Part shown: positions 6,581-13,055 of the stretch, one piece after another
Layout of the letters: the number at the start of each line of letters is the position of its first letter
How positions within the stretch are numbered: the first letter of the stretch is position 1
Source of the DNA: an uncultured Clostridium sp.
Lineage (GTDB): Bacteria > Bacillota > Clostridia > Lachnospirales > Lachnospiraceae
Length of the DNA: 15,357 nucleotides
Reading direction: 5' to 3'
Assembly (NCBI GenBank): GCA_934438135.1
Contig: CAKSBP010000063.1
Location: 1-15,357, forward strand
Translations under genes and position numbers: made by a program
The notes under the pieces: generated by a model
Told to the model about the DNA's origin: nothing
Databases searched by the model: none
Seen by the model: the letters and a program-made list of their open reading frames with translations, nothing else

Positions 6581-7975
6581 CTAAAAACGAAAATATAAAA
6601 ATGGATTAAATGCTCCGTCAATCAGATGGGCTGTTATTAAAAGAAGCAGCCCAGCCAGTCCAAATGGTTCCAGAATGAAAACTATCTTTTCTCCTGTCTG
6701 GTTTTTTTCGCATTTTTCCCATAAATTTTTCAATAATGGAGTGGCACCAATTATCGCAATCATTAACGTAACAGCATAACTTTTTAGATAGTAAACAGAA
6801 AGTTCATCTGCACCGGTGTTCATTCCTACTCCAAACAATCCGCCAAGCTGATTCCAGACTTCCGATAAGGATTCTTTTTCAAATAAAACCATACCTGCCA
6901 TCACAAAAAATATCGTATATATATGACAGACTGCCTTCGGCATTTTTTCCAGCAGATTTCGAAATACCGTTTTTTCTCCTAGGAGAAGAATTCCAAAATA
7001 AAGCCCCCATAAAATAAAATTCCAGGATGCACCGTGCCACATTCCAGTCAAAAACCAGACAGCCAAAATATTACAGATAAAATGTCCTTTTGAAACCTGG
7101 TTTCCTCCCATGGGAATATACACATAGTCCCGAAACCACCTGCCAAGGCTGATATGCCATCTCTGCCAAAATTCCGTAATAGTTTTTGAACAGTATGGAT
7201 GCTTAAAATTCTCTGGAAAATGAAATCCAAACATTCTCCCAAGTCCAATTGCCATATCACTGTATCCAGAAAAATCATAGTAAATCTGAAGGGTAAATCC
7301 TATCGTTGTAAGCCAGCATCCAAGCACGCTCTGTACCTCTACTTTATTTAACATTTCCCCTATGGTATTTGCCAGAATTACCTTCTTTCCAAGCCCCAGC
7401 ACAAACCTTCGAATTCCATACGCTAACTGGCTGGCACTGTACACTCTTTCTTTTAACTCCAGCTCCAGTGAACGGTAACGTACAATCGGCCCCGCAATTA
7501 ACTGTGGAAACAAGGAAACATACAGTGCAAAATCAACTAGGCTTTTCTGGGCAGCAACTGTTCCCCGGTAAACATCGATTTCATAACTGATAATCTGAAA
7601 TGTATAAAAACTAATACCAATCGGAAGTATCATATAAAGAAATCCTAAATCCACTCCTGGAATATAGTTTAAATTTCGAATTAAAAAGTCTGCATACTTA
7701 AACCAAAACAAAAGAATCAAACAAAATGAAATTCCACCTGCCAGATAACAGACTCCCAGCCTGCTCTGACGATATTTTTCAATCCTTCTTCCAATTCCAT
7801 AAGCCACAAAAATTTCTGCCAGCATAAGCCCCCCATACTTTGGTTCACCCCAAAAATAAAAAAACAGACTGGCAGCTAAAAGCATTGTATTTTTAAACTG
7901 CTTCGGTACTAAATAGTACAATCCTAATGTAACCGGCAGAAAATAATATAAAAACGTAATGCTTGAAAAAATCAT
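6581..7975 (-). CDS. MBOAT-family O-acyltransferase (AlgI/PatA-like)
   Basis: A 464-residue multi-pass membrane protein of the membrane-bound O-acyltransferase family, closest in style to AlgI, PatA and DltB. It moves acyl groups, usually acetyl, from a cytoplasmic donor toward a surface polymer. Family landmarks are all present: MIFSSITFLYYFLPVTLGLY at the N terminus, LPIGISFYTFQIISYEIDVYRG, the ILQIYYDFSGYSDMAIGLGR-type segment, FWQRWHISLGRWFRDYVYIP (His near 273) and the catalytic GMWHGASWNFILWGLYFG (His near 314). Length is normal. GAGGTG precedes the ATG. It lies between the DUF4358 lipoprotein gene and the DHHW gene in one operon; a cUUCGg hairpin separates it from the lipoprotein gene. 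The acyl group and substrate cannot be read from the sequence. Confidence 0.95.
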   Translation of the reverse strand: MIFSSITFLYYFLPVTLGLYYLVPKQFKNTMLLAASLFFYFWGEPKYGGLMLAEIFVAYGIGRRIEKYRQSRLGVCYLAGGISFCLILLFWFKYADFLIRNLNYIPGVDLGFLYMILPIGISFYTFQIISYEIDVYRGTVAAQKSLVDFALYVSLFPQLIAGPIVRYRSLELELKERVYSASQLAYGIRRFVLGLGKKVILANTIGEMLNKVEVQSVLGCWLTTIGFTLQIYYDFSGYSDMAIGLGRMFGFHFPENFKHPYCSKTITEFWQRWHISLGRWFRDYVYIPMGGNQVSKGHFICNILAVWFLTGMWHGASWNFILWGLYFGILLLGEKTVFRNLLEKMPKAVCHIYTIFFVMAGMVLFEKESLSEVWNQLGGLFGVGMNTGADELSVYYLKSYAVTLMIAIIGATPLLKNLWEKCEKNQTGEKIVFILEPFGLAGLLLLITAHLIDGAFNPFLYFRF

Positions 7976-7987
7976 CTTTCACCTCAT

Positions 7988-8022
7988 AAACAAAACGGTC
8001 TGCAATCCGAAGACTACAGACC
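7988..8022 (-). terminator. Intercistronic cUUCGg hairpin (partial terminator)
   Basis: Arms 7997-8007 and 8012-8022 form an 11-bp stem (GGTCTGTAGTC with GATTGCAGACC on the minus strand, including G-U pairs), closed by the very stable C(UUCG)G tetraloop. The downstream tract GTTTTGTTT is interrupted. It probably lets part of the transcripts stop after the lipoprotein gene, or protects the upstream mRNA, so lipoprotein would exceed MBOAT. Confidence 0.7.
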
Positions 8023-8029
8023 ATTCTTT

Positions 8030-8515
8030 CTATTTTGCTAAATTCGTAAATGCGGTATTTAGTGCATCTGCATCTATTTTCTCTGCCATAACAAACAGAA
8101 TCACATCACCAACATGATTTACAATTACACTTTCTGCTTCTACACAAACCCATTTTCTTGGATTTGCATTTTTTTCAATGACTTCCATAGCTGCATTCAC
8201 ATCTTCTCCATCTTTCAAACGAAGAAGAACCAGCTGGTAGGCAATGGACGTGTTCATCGGTGCAGAATAAACGCCTTCTTCAAAAGACACTTCATCTGTT
8301 CCAATCAGCTGTCCTGCATTTTCAGAGGTAATCTCTGTTGTTTCGTAAAATTCCAGAACATCTCTAAAATCCTGTTCTAAATCCGCTGTCTCATAAATTT
8401 GGTTTAAGAGATCCGTCATAGAACCTTCCAGATTTTTTGATTTCTTTTCACTTCCACATCCTGCAAAAGACAGTGCCATTACCAGTACCAGCATATACGC
8501 TGATAGTTTTTTCAT
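8030..8515 (-). CDS. DUF4358-domain lipoprotein
   Basis: A 161-residue secreted lipoprotein. The signal peptide (MKKLSAYMLVLVMALSFAGC) ends in a lipobox with Cys20 as the lipid-anchored residue; the -3 position is Phe, which is less usual. The mature part matches the DUF4358 pattern: helical start, EVSFEEGVYSAPMNTSIAYQ, then QLVLLRLKDGEDVNAAMEVI, and an ESVIVNHVGDVILFVMAE C-terminal strand pair. Function is unknown; such lipoproteins are commonly encoded beside MBOAT/DHHW pairs in Lachnospiraceae. It is first in the operon, about 55 bases from the MBOAT gene, behind a good promoter (8570-8598). The ribosome binding site is modest (AGGA). A role as an accessory or sensor of the surface acylation system is inference. 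Confidence 0.88.
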   Translation of the reverse strand: MKKLSAYMLVLVMALSFAGCGSEKKSKNLEGSMTDLLNQIYETADLEQDFRDVLEFYETTEITSENAGQLIGTDEVSFEEGVYSAPMNTSIAYQLVLLRLKDGEDVNAAMEVIEKNANPRKWVCVEAESVIVNHVGDVILFVMAEKIDADALNTAFTNLAK

Positions 8516-8543
8516 AGGGTATTCCTATTCTTTCTGAAGTTTA

Positions 8544-8563
8544 GCAAAGTAAATTTTCTTTGC
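8544..8563 (-). promoter_or_regulatory. Inverted repeat at the operon start site
   Basis: GCAAAG (8544-8549) and CTTTGC (8558-8563) around eight bases. It begins at the predicted transcription start and could be a 5' protective hairpin or an operator. Confidence 0.4.
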
Positions 8564-8569
8564 AGTACT

Positions 8570-8598
8570 AGTATATCAGAGGCTGCTGGATTGAGCAA
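8570..8598 (-). promoter_or_regulatory. Promoter of the DUF4358-MBOAT-DHHW operon
   Basis: Minus-strand TTGCTC (8593-8598), exactly 17 bases, TATACT (8570-8575). The predicted start is near 8563, giving a leader of about 48 bases before the lipoprotein ATG. Confidence 0.75.
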
Positions 8599-8706
8599 GC
8601 TATTTCATCATCAATTCCTGTAAATTAGGTTCTAATACCAATAAAAACTGTCTTTTTTTATTCTTCATAAGTCTTTTTCATTCAGGAGCAATGAAAGTTC
8701 TCTCTT

Positions 8707-9621
8707 CTATTTCTTTTCAGCTGGATTCACATGTACCATACAATGTTTCACCGTCTCAAATTCCTCTTCAATAGCTTCATGCACTTTCTCTGCAATTGCA
8801 TGTGTTTCATTCAGAGATTTATTCCCATCTGCGGAAATTTCCACATCCACATAAATCTTTGCGCCAAATAATCTGGTACGCAGACTGTCAATTCCCATGA
8901 CACCATCTTGCTTTAAAACAACTTCCTCTATCTGTTTTGTTGTTTCATCATCACAGGATCTATCAATTAATTTATCAATGGAATCTTTAAAAATATTATA
9001 GGCAGCTTTGGCAATAAACAGGCAGATTACAATGCTGGCAATGGGATCTAAAATAGGCAGTCCAAGTCTTGCTCCAAAAATACCGATAAACGCTCCAATG
9101 GAAGACAAGGCATCTGAACGATGATGCCATGCATCTGCCATCAATGCGCTGGAATTAATTTTCTTAGCAGCACCTCTTGTGTACCAGTACATCCATTCCT
9201 TCACTATAATAGAAACCACCGCCGCAATTAACGCCAGAACTCCAGGTACTTCCAAATTTCCCTGAGTTCCTGCTTTAATTTTTTCAACACCACTGAATCC
9301 AATTCCAAGTCCAGTTGCTAAAAGCACAATGGCAAGGATAATGGACGCGACACATTCAAAACGTTCGTGCCCGTACTGATGTTTCTCATCGGATTCTTTT
9401 GCGGAAATATTCATTCCGATAATTACGATAATCGTACTAAATACATCGGATGCCGAATGAACCGCATCAGAAATCATAGCTCCTGACTTCGCCACAATAC
9501 CAGCTGTCAGTTTTAACAAGGATAATATTACATTTACAATAATACTTACAGTTGAAACTTTCATTGCAATTTGTTTGTCAGGTTTTTCATTGGTTGCAAA
9601 ATCCTTTTTTATTTGTTCCAT
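8707..9621 (-). CDS. Cation diffusion facilitator (metal efflux)
   Basis: A 304-residue CDF-family antiporter that exports divalent metal ions in exchange for protons. The membrane domain (about 20-205) has six helices. The transport site is visible as H55-x3-D59 in SDAVHSASD (helix 2) and H166-x3-D170 in ADAWHHRSDA (helix 5). The cytoplasmic C-terminal domain (about 210-300) has the ferredoxin-like fold pattern, with VDVEISADGNKSLNETHAIA and the closing HCMVHVNPAE. Two His plus two Asp is more usual for Zn/Co/Ni-type than for Mn-type members. AGGAGG precedes the ATG at 9621. The gene sits alone behind a leader with terminator that resembles a NiCo riboswitch (9746-9840), consistent with cobalt or nickel efflux (CzcD-like). 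Specificity is inferred. Confidence 0.93.
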   Translation of the reverse strand: MEQIKKDFATNEKPDKQIAMKVSTVSIIVNVILSLLKLTAGIVAKSGAMISDAVHSASDVFSTIIVIIGMNISAKESDEKHQYGHERFECVASIILAIVLLATGLGIGFSGVEKIKAGTQGNLEVPGVLALIAAVVSIIVKEWMYWYTRGAAKKINSSALMADAWHHRSDALSSIGAFIGIFGARLGLPILDPIASIVICLFIAKAAYNIFKDSIDKLIDRSCDDETTKQIEEVVLKQDGVMGIDSLRTRLFGAKIYVDVEISADGNKSLNETHAIAEKVHEAIEEEFETVKHCMVHVNPAEKK

Positions 9622-9684
9622 AATGGGTTACCTCCTGATTTTTAAGATAACTCTATGGCACATGCAGACATAATTCTTATTGTC

Positions 9685-9706
9685 AATACTGTGTCATCTC
9701 AGTATT
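9685..9706 (-). repeat. Inverted repeat in the metal-efflux leader
   Basis: AATACTG (9685-9691) and CAGTATT (9700-9706) around TGTCATCT form a perfect 7-bp pair, about 64 bases upstream of the ATG. It overlaps a minus-strand TTGACA (9681-9686) that has no fitting -10. It may be a second leader hairpin or an operator. Confidence 0.4.
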
Positions 9707-9745
9707 TTCTTCTCTGAGAACAGTAATTGCTCCAAACATAGGTAT

Positions 9746-9840
9746 AAAAAAAGCACCTGAGGAACAAAATAGTAAACTACTGTCCCACAGATGCGATTAT
9801 TCTGTCATCTGCTGTCACACTCGGGTGACCCGGCCCTATG
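9746..9840 (-). promoter_or_regulatory. Candidate NiCo-type metal riboswitch with terminator
   Basis: Minus-strand leader of the CDF gene. It contains three ACAG blocks (GTGACAGCAG, ATGACAG, GGGACAG) and GGGCCGGG within 9776-9840, a layout resembling the czcD/NiCo riboswitch, whose Co2+ or Ni2+ binding turns on efflux genes. The expression platform is clear. GCATCTG-T-GGGACAG pairs with the downstream ...TTGTTCC-T-CAGGTGC (9753-9794) to form a long terminator followed by seven T (9746-9752). The same CATCT (minus strand, 9789-9793) can instead pair with AGATG (9806-9810), which would break the terminator. The class assignment is by resemblance, without a covariance-model test. Confidence 0.62.
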
Positions 9841-9883
9841 AACGCACTCTTAATTTCATTCATTACGTTCATCGCCTGCTCAG

Positions 9884-9911
9884 TTTGTACTGTAGACAAT
9901 ATGCAGTGCAA
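9884..9911 (-). promoter_or_regulatory. Possible promoter of the metal-efflux leader
   Basis: Minus-strand TTGCAC (9906-9911), 16-base spacer, TACAAA (9884-9889). Matches are moderate, but it places the start near 9877, upstream of the whole structured leader. Just upstream is a 7-bp inverted repeat ATCCTTT/AAAGGAT (9921-9927 with 9941-9947). Confidence 0.35.
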
Positions 9912-9998
9912 AGAGTATTCATCCTTTCAGATATTTTCTAAAAGGATATTATTCTATTATAAGAAACATATCTACCTGTGTCAACTTATTTTTACGAT

Positions 9999-11069
9999 TT
10001 ACTCTGTCTTTGGAAACCCAACCCCAAAAGCAGTTCCAAGGGATATACAAACAGAATCTGGATACCCAGGATATCCTTCTGCCATCGCTGTCCCGTCGTG
10101 TAAAAAAAATACATGAACCTGCCTTCCTAATCGTTTTCCTAATTCGGATTCAAAATATTCTCCATAGTTTTTTTTATATAAAGAAAGTTTTCCGTACCCA
10201 CCCCGATAAGCAAATGTACCATTTCGTACATAATTGGCAATGCTTAAAACAAACTGGTTTCCTACTCTTTTCTGATGGGATTCCACATGTTTTACAGTAT
10301 TAATCAAAACATTCAGCATATATTCACTTAAGTTTTCTGCTTCTATAATTTCTAATGCAGGATCTTCTACAATCCAATCCACATGTTCACTTCGCATCTT
10401 TTCAAACACTGTTATCTGTTCTACTTTACCGTTCTTTCTAGTCAAAAAACTCCTTTTTACAAAACTCTGACCATAATCCAAGACAACAAAACCATCTGCA
10501 TTTTCTTCTAAAAGATGGGACGCACAGCCATATAACGCAGCATGAGCACTGTCTTTTCCAAGAATAATCTGATAACCATCCTGATGGAATTCCCTTAGGG
10601 TTTCTTCATAATAATACTTCAGCTTTCTGCCAATCTCACCACTGGCAAGACCTCCAGACAAAATAATCGTCTGAATGCCTGCCCAATAGTCCCAGTGGGC
10701 ATCTGTCCAGTCCTTCCGCATTTTTCGATTTTCTGGTTCCCCCTTTTTTATGGTCATTAGAATCAGTGCCAGACGTCTTCCAAACTTTCTTACAATTTCT
10801 TCTGCCGTATCGGAAATACTTTTCTTTTCACTGTGAAAGCAGCCTGCCAAAAATCTTGGAAGATCCTTTTCTTCTGTCATTTCCATACAGATGCACAAAG
10901 AATCTGCATTCCTTTTGATTTCTTCTACAAACTGTCTGGTTGAAAATATATCCATGGCAGTTTTTCCTGCTAGTTCCTCATCTATTTGAAATGGCAGTTT
11001 TTCAATTACTATTTTATTAATTGAGGCATTTATTCCTAAGGCACCATCTGCCAAAAACGGATTTTTCAT
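9999..11069 (-). CDS. ROK/actin-like ATPase-fold protein with permuted motif order
   Basis: A 356-residue soluble protein with sugar-kinase-like motifs in an unusual order. First comes a segment like the C-terminal lobe of ROK kinases: a long helix (ISDTAEEIVRKFGRRLALIL, from about 85), the adenosine-type motif TIILSGGLASGEIG (about 134-147) and KDSAHAALYGCASHLL. Only after that comes the phosphate-1-like strand VVLDYGQSFVKR (about 195-206), normally at the N terminus. Then come the catalytic-type FLHDGTAMAEGY (about 322-333) and the phosphate-2-like SVCISLGTAFGVGF (about 339-352), which ends the protein. The N terminus (PFLADGALG) resembles what usually follows phosphate-2. The ATG at 11069 is chosen because AGGAGG lies seven bases upstream; the ATG at 11096 lacks one. 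It has its own promoter (11115-11143). The substrate is unknown. The permutation is inferred from motif order. Confidence 0.78.
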   Translation of the reverse strand: MKNPFLADGALGINASINKIVIEKLPFQIDEELAGKTAMDIFSTRQFVEEIKRNADSLCICMEMTEEKDLPRFLAGCFHSEKKSISDTAEEIVRKFGRRLALILMTIKKGEPENRKMRKDWTDAHWDYWAGIQTIILSGGLASGEIGRKLKYYYEETLREFHQDGYQIILGKDSAHAALYGCASHLLEENADGFVVLDYGQSFVKRSFLTRKNGKVEQITVFEKMRSEHVDWIVEDPALEIIEAENLSEYMLNVLINTVKHVESHQKRVGNQFVLSIANYVRNGTFAYRGGYGKLSLYKKNYGEYFESELGKRLGRQVHVFFLHDGTAMAEGYPGYPDSVCISLGTAFGVGFPKTE

Positions 11070-11080
11070 ATGCTCTCCTC

Positions 11081-11116
11081 CTACATACAAGCGCATTTTG
11101 CATACAATGCATGTAG
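11081..11116 (-). promoter_or_regulatory. Leader hairpin beside the ribosome binding site
   Basis: CTACAT (11081-11086) pairs with ATGTAG (11111-11116), with a smaller TGCAT/ATGCA pair inside (11099-11111). The arm touches the AGGAGG of the ROK-like gene, so folding could limit ribosome access. The outer arm lies partly upstream of the predicted start, so it could equally be a DNA operator. Confidence 0.4.
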
Positions 11117-11143
11117 TATAACATCTTGCTATATTTTATTCAA
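11115..11143 (-). promoter_or_regulatory. Promoter of the ROK-like gene
   Basis: Minus-strand TTGAAT (11138-11143), 17-base spacer, TGTTATACT giving an extended -10 with TATACT at 11115-11120. Predicted start near 11108. Confidence 0.75.
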
Positions 11144-11168
11144 ATCCATTCTTCCTGTGACACCTAAA

Positions 11169-11450
11169 TTAACAACATTTTTCCTCTAAAATTTCTGTTA
11201 ATGCATTTCCACTGCTGCTATGGCAGCGCACTACCTGAGCATTAGTCTTTCCAGCTTCCATTAACGCACATTTCACCATCTTGTGGGAAACCGTATTGGT
11301 AAATAAAACGATTAAATCCGGATTTCCAATCTGACTTCTTAAATTTCCAGACATCTGAGTAAATACCTTTGCCCTGCACTTAAAGTCTTTACAGATTTTT
11401 TTATATTGACATACCATGCGATCATGACCGCCTATAATTACGATACTCAT
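11169..11450 (-). CDS. DUF2325-domain protein
   Basis: A 93-residue small soluble protein matching DUF2325. It starts MSIVIIGGHDRMVCQYKKIC, followed by CRAKVFTQMSGNLRSQIG, the central PDLIVLFTNTVSHKMVKCAL, and NAQVVRCHSSSGNALTEIL. It ends in two adjacent cysteines. The fold looks like a small Rossmann-like alpha/beta unit. The function is not established; the conserved Cys and His residues suggest metal or redox chemistry, which is inference. AAAGGTGAG lies just before the ATG at 11450. It is transcribed toward the ROK-like gene, which has its own promoter about 50 bases after this stop, and is divergent from the MATE pump across a palindromic operator. Confidence 0.88.
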   Translation of the reverse strand: MSIVIIGGHDRMVCQYKKICKDFKCRAKVFTQMSGNLRSQIGNPDLIVLFTNTVSHKMVKCALMEAGKTNAQVVRCHSSSGNALTEILEEKCC

Positions 11451-11501
11451 AAACTCACCTTTTCCTTATTTGTTCATTCCTATTCTTTCGTTATATTCTT
11501 T

Positions 11502-11519
11502 GGTTAGTTTTGACTAACC
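11502..11519. promoter_or_regulatory. Palindromic operator between DUF2325 and MATE genes
   Basis: A perfect palindrome GGTTAGT-TTTG-ACTAACC (7-bp arms). The inner TTAG...CTAA half-sites resemble operators of DtxR/MntR-type metalloregulators. It overlaps a plus-strand TTGACT (11510-11515) that has CATAAA 16 bases downstream (11532-11537). It also sits just upstream of a minus-strand TATAAC (11493-11498) serving DUF2325. A protein bound here could control both directions. Confidence 0.55.
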
Positions 11520-11605
11520 TCTTATCTCTATCATAAAGCATTGGACTTTTCATTTCAAGGGAATTATTGAGGAAAGATTATCAATAACGTGAAAAATCAA
11601 ACTTC

Positions 11606-11634
11606 TTGCATTTTCCAGCAAACCATAGTAAAAT
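11606..11634 (+). promoter_or_regulatory. Predicted promoter close to the MATE gene
   Basis: TTGCAT (11606-11611), 17-base spacer, TAAAAT (11629-11634), giving a leader of about 35 bases before the ATG at 11676. The -35 matches only in TTG. It argues against the longer reading frame that would start with GTG at 11589. Confidence 0.45.
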
Positions 11635-11675
11635 CCTCTTCGAACTATATTGAACAGAGAACAAAGGAGGAACTT

Positions 11676-13031
11676 ATGGCTGCTGCAAATGATAAAAAAT
11701 TAGGAACCAAATCTATTGGCAGGCTGGTCGTTTCCATGGCAATTCCATCGGTTATGGCACAACTTGTCAATGTTTTATACAACATAGTTGACAGAGTTTA
11801 TATCGGACATATTAAAGATGTAGGAACACGGGCTCTGACTGGGCTTGGCGTTTGTTTCCCAATCCTGATGCTGGTTTCCGCATTCAGTGCATTTGTGGGA
11901 TTTGGAGGTGCACCACTTGCTGCCATCCAGCTTGGAAAAGGGAATCGAAAAGAGGCTGAAAAAATTCTTGGAAATGGAATTTTAGTACTGATATTCTTTT
12001 CTGTTATGTTAACCACCATCTTTCTAATTATTAAGGAACCAATACTCTACGCATTTGGTGCCAGTGAAAAAACTATTGAATTTGCATTATCTTACTTAAC
12101 TATTTATCTGTGCGGAACTATATTTGTCCAAGCTGCCACCGGACTGAATCCATTTATCACCTGCCAGGGACAGGCAAAAACAGCGATGCTTTCTGTTGTA
12201 ATCGGTGCAGTAATTAACTTGGTGCTGGATCCGATTTTTATTTTCGGAATGGATATGGGTGTAAAAGGTGCTGCTCTTGCCACAATTATTTCCCAAGCCT
12301 GTAGTGCTGTCTGGGTTGTTCATTTTCTATCTTCTGAAAAATCCAGCATCCACATTCTATGGAAAGAGCTAAGACCAGATTTTAAAATTATCGGTTCCAT
12401 TGCAAAACTTGGTATTTCACCATTTATTATGCAGGCAACGGAAAGTCTGATTAATATCGTATTTAATACGGGACTTCAGAAATACGGCGGCGACCTATAC
12501 GTCGGTTCCATGACAATTATGCAGAGCGTCATGCAGCTTTTTGTTATGCCGGTACAGGGAATTACCATGGGAACCCAGCCAATTATCAGTTATAACTACG
12601 GTGCCGGAAATCACGACCGTGTCAAACAGGCATTCCGCTATTCCTTACGGATTACCCTTACATTTACCTGTATCTGTACCCTTTCTGCATTCCTGATACC
12701 AGGTGTATTTGCAAGGATGTTTACACACAAAGCTGATATGATTGCTTTGGTATCCAAGGTAATGCCGATTTACATGGGTGGAATCTGGATTTTCGGTGTT
12801 CAGATGTCCTGTCAGTCTGCTTTTATGGGAATGGGCGAAGCAAAAATTTCTCTGTTCCTTGCTCTGCTTCGTAAAGTGATTCTGCTGACTCCACTAGCTT
12901 ACATTCTTCCAATGTTTACAGGTGTTATGGGGATTTACTGGGCAGAACCAATTGCGGATACGATTGCCGCTGTGACGACAGGAACTTTGTTTGCACTTAA
13001 CTTCAAAAAAATACTGGCAAAGCAGGCATAA
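11676..13031 (+). CDS. MATE-family multidrug efflux transporter
   Basis: A 451-residue inner-membrane exporter of the MATE family (MepA/NorM-like), which uses Na+ or H+ to expel cationic drugs or metabolites. Twelve hydrophobic segments are arranged as two repeats. Early landmarks are SIGRLVVSMAIPSVMAQLVN and VLYNIVDRVYIGHI, then FPILMLVSAFSAFVGFGGAP. At the start of the second half are KLGISPFIMQATESLINIVF and the MATE signature PVQGITMGTQPIISYNYGAG. Length is typical. AAAGGAGG lies six bases before this ATG; an upstream in-frame GTG (11589) would add 29 residues with no membrane topology sense. It is alone on the plus strand, divergent from DUF2325 across a palindromic operator. Its final codons form part of the terminator of the convergent gene. 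Confidence 0.95.
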   Translation: MAAANDKKLGTKSIGRLVVSMAIPSVMAQLVNVLYNIVDRVYIGHIKDVGTRALTGLGVCFPILMLVSAFSAFVGFGGAPLAAIQLGKGNRKEAEKILGNGILVLIFFSVMLTTIFLIIKEPILYAFGASEKTIEFALSYLTIYLCGTIFVQAATGLNPFITCQGQAKTAMLSVVIGAVINLVLDPIFIFGMDMGVKGAALATIISQACSAVWVVHFLSSEKSSIHILWKELRPDFKIIGSIAKLGISPFIMQATESLINIVFNTGLQKYGGDLYVGSMTIMQSVMQLFVMPVQGITMGTQPIISYNYGAGNHDRVKQAFRYSLRITLTFTCICTLSAFLIPGVFARMFTHKADMIALVSKVMPIYMGGIWIFGVQMSCQSAFMGMGEAKISLFLALLRKVILLTPLAYILPMFTGVMGIYWAEPIADTIAAVTTGTLFALNFKKILAKQA

Positions 13032-13049
13032 TCGCTCTGCTTTGCCAGT
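13005..13049 (-). terminator. Terminator of the secreted-protein gene inside the MATE 3' end
   Basis: A perfect 13-bp stem (ACTGGCAAAGCAG at 13013-13025 with CTGCTTTGCCAGT at 13037-13049) and an 11-base loop that contains the MATE stop codon. On the minus strand it is followed by seven T (13005-13011), so it terminates the minus-strand unit from 13056. On the plus strand no T-tract follows. The MATE codons for ...ILAKQA are part of the stem. Confidence 0.88.
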
Positions 13050-13055
13050 CAGAAA

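Noticed and set aside
7369..7590. Plus-strand 73-codon frame inside the MBOAT gene
   Set aside because: A shadow of a highly conserved membrane enzyme on the other strand; no start signals.
8676..8696. TTTCATT/AATGAAA hairpin just after the CDF gene as its terminator
   Set aside because: The 7-bp stem is AT-rich and no T-tract follows directly on the minus strand, so I cannot support it as a terminator.
9838..10303. Plus-strand frames opposite the ROK-like gene and its downstream spacer
   Set aside because: They overlap the strongly supported minus-strand gene or the riboswitch-like leader and have no ribosome sites or recognisable protein pattern.
11589..11675. 29-residue N-terminal extension of the MATE protein from a GTG at 11589
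   Set aside because: No ribosome site at the GTG, and a promoter-like element lies inside. AAAGGAGG sits correctly before the ATG at 11676.
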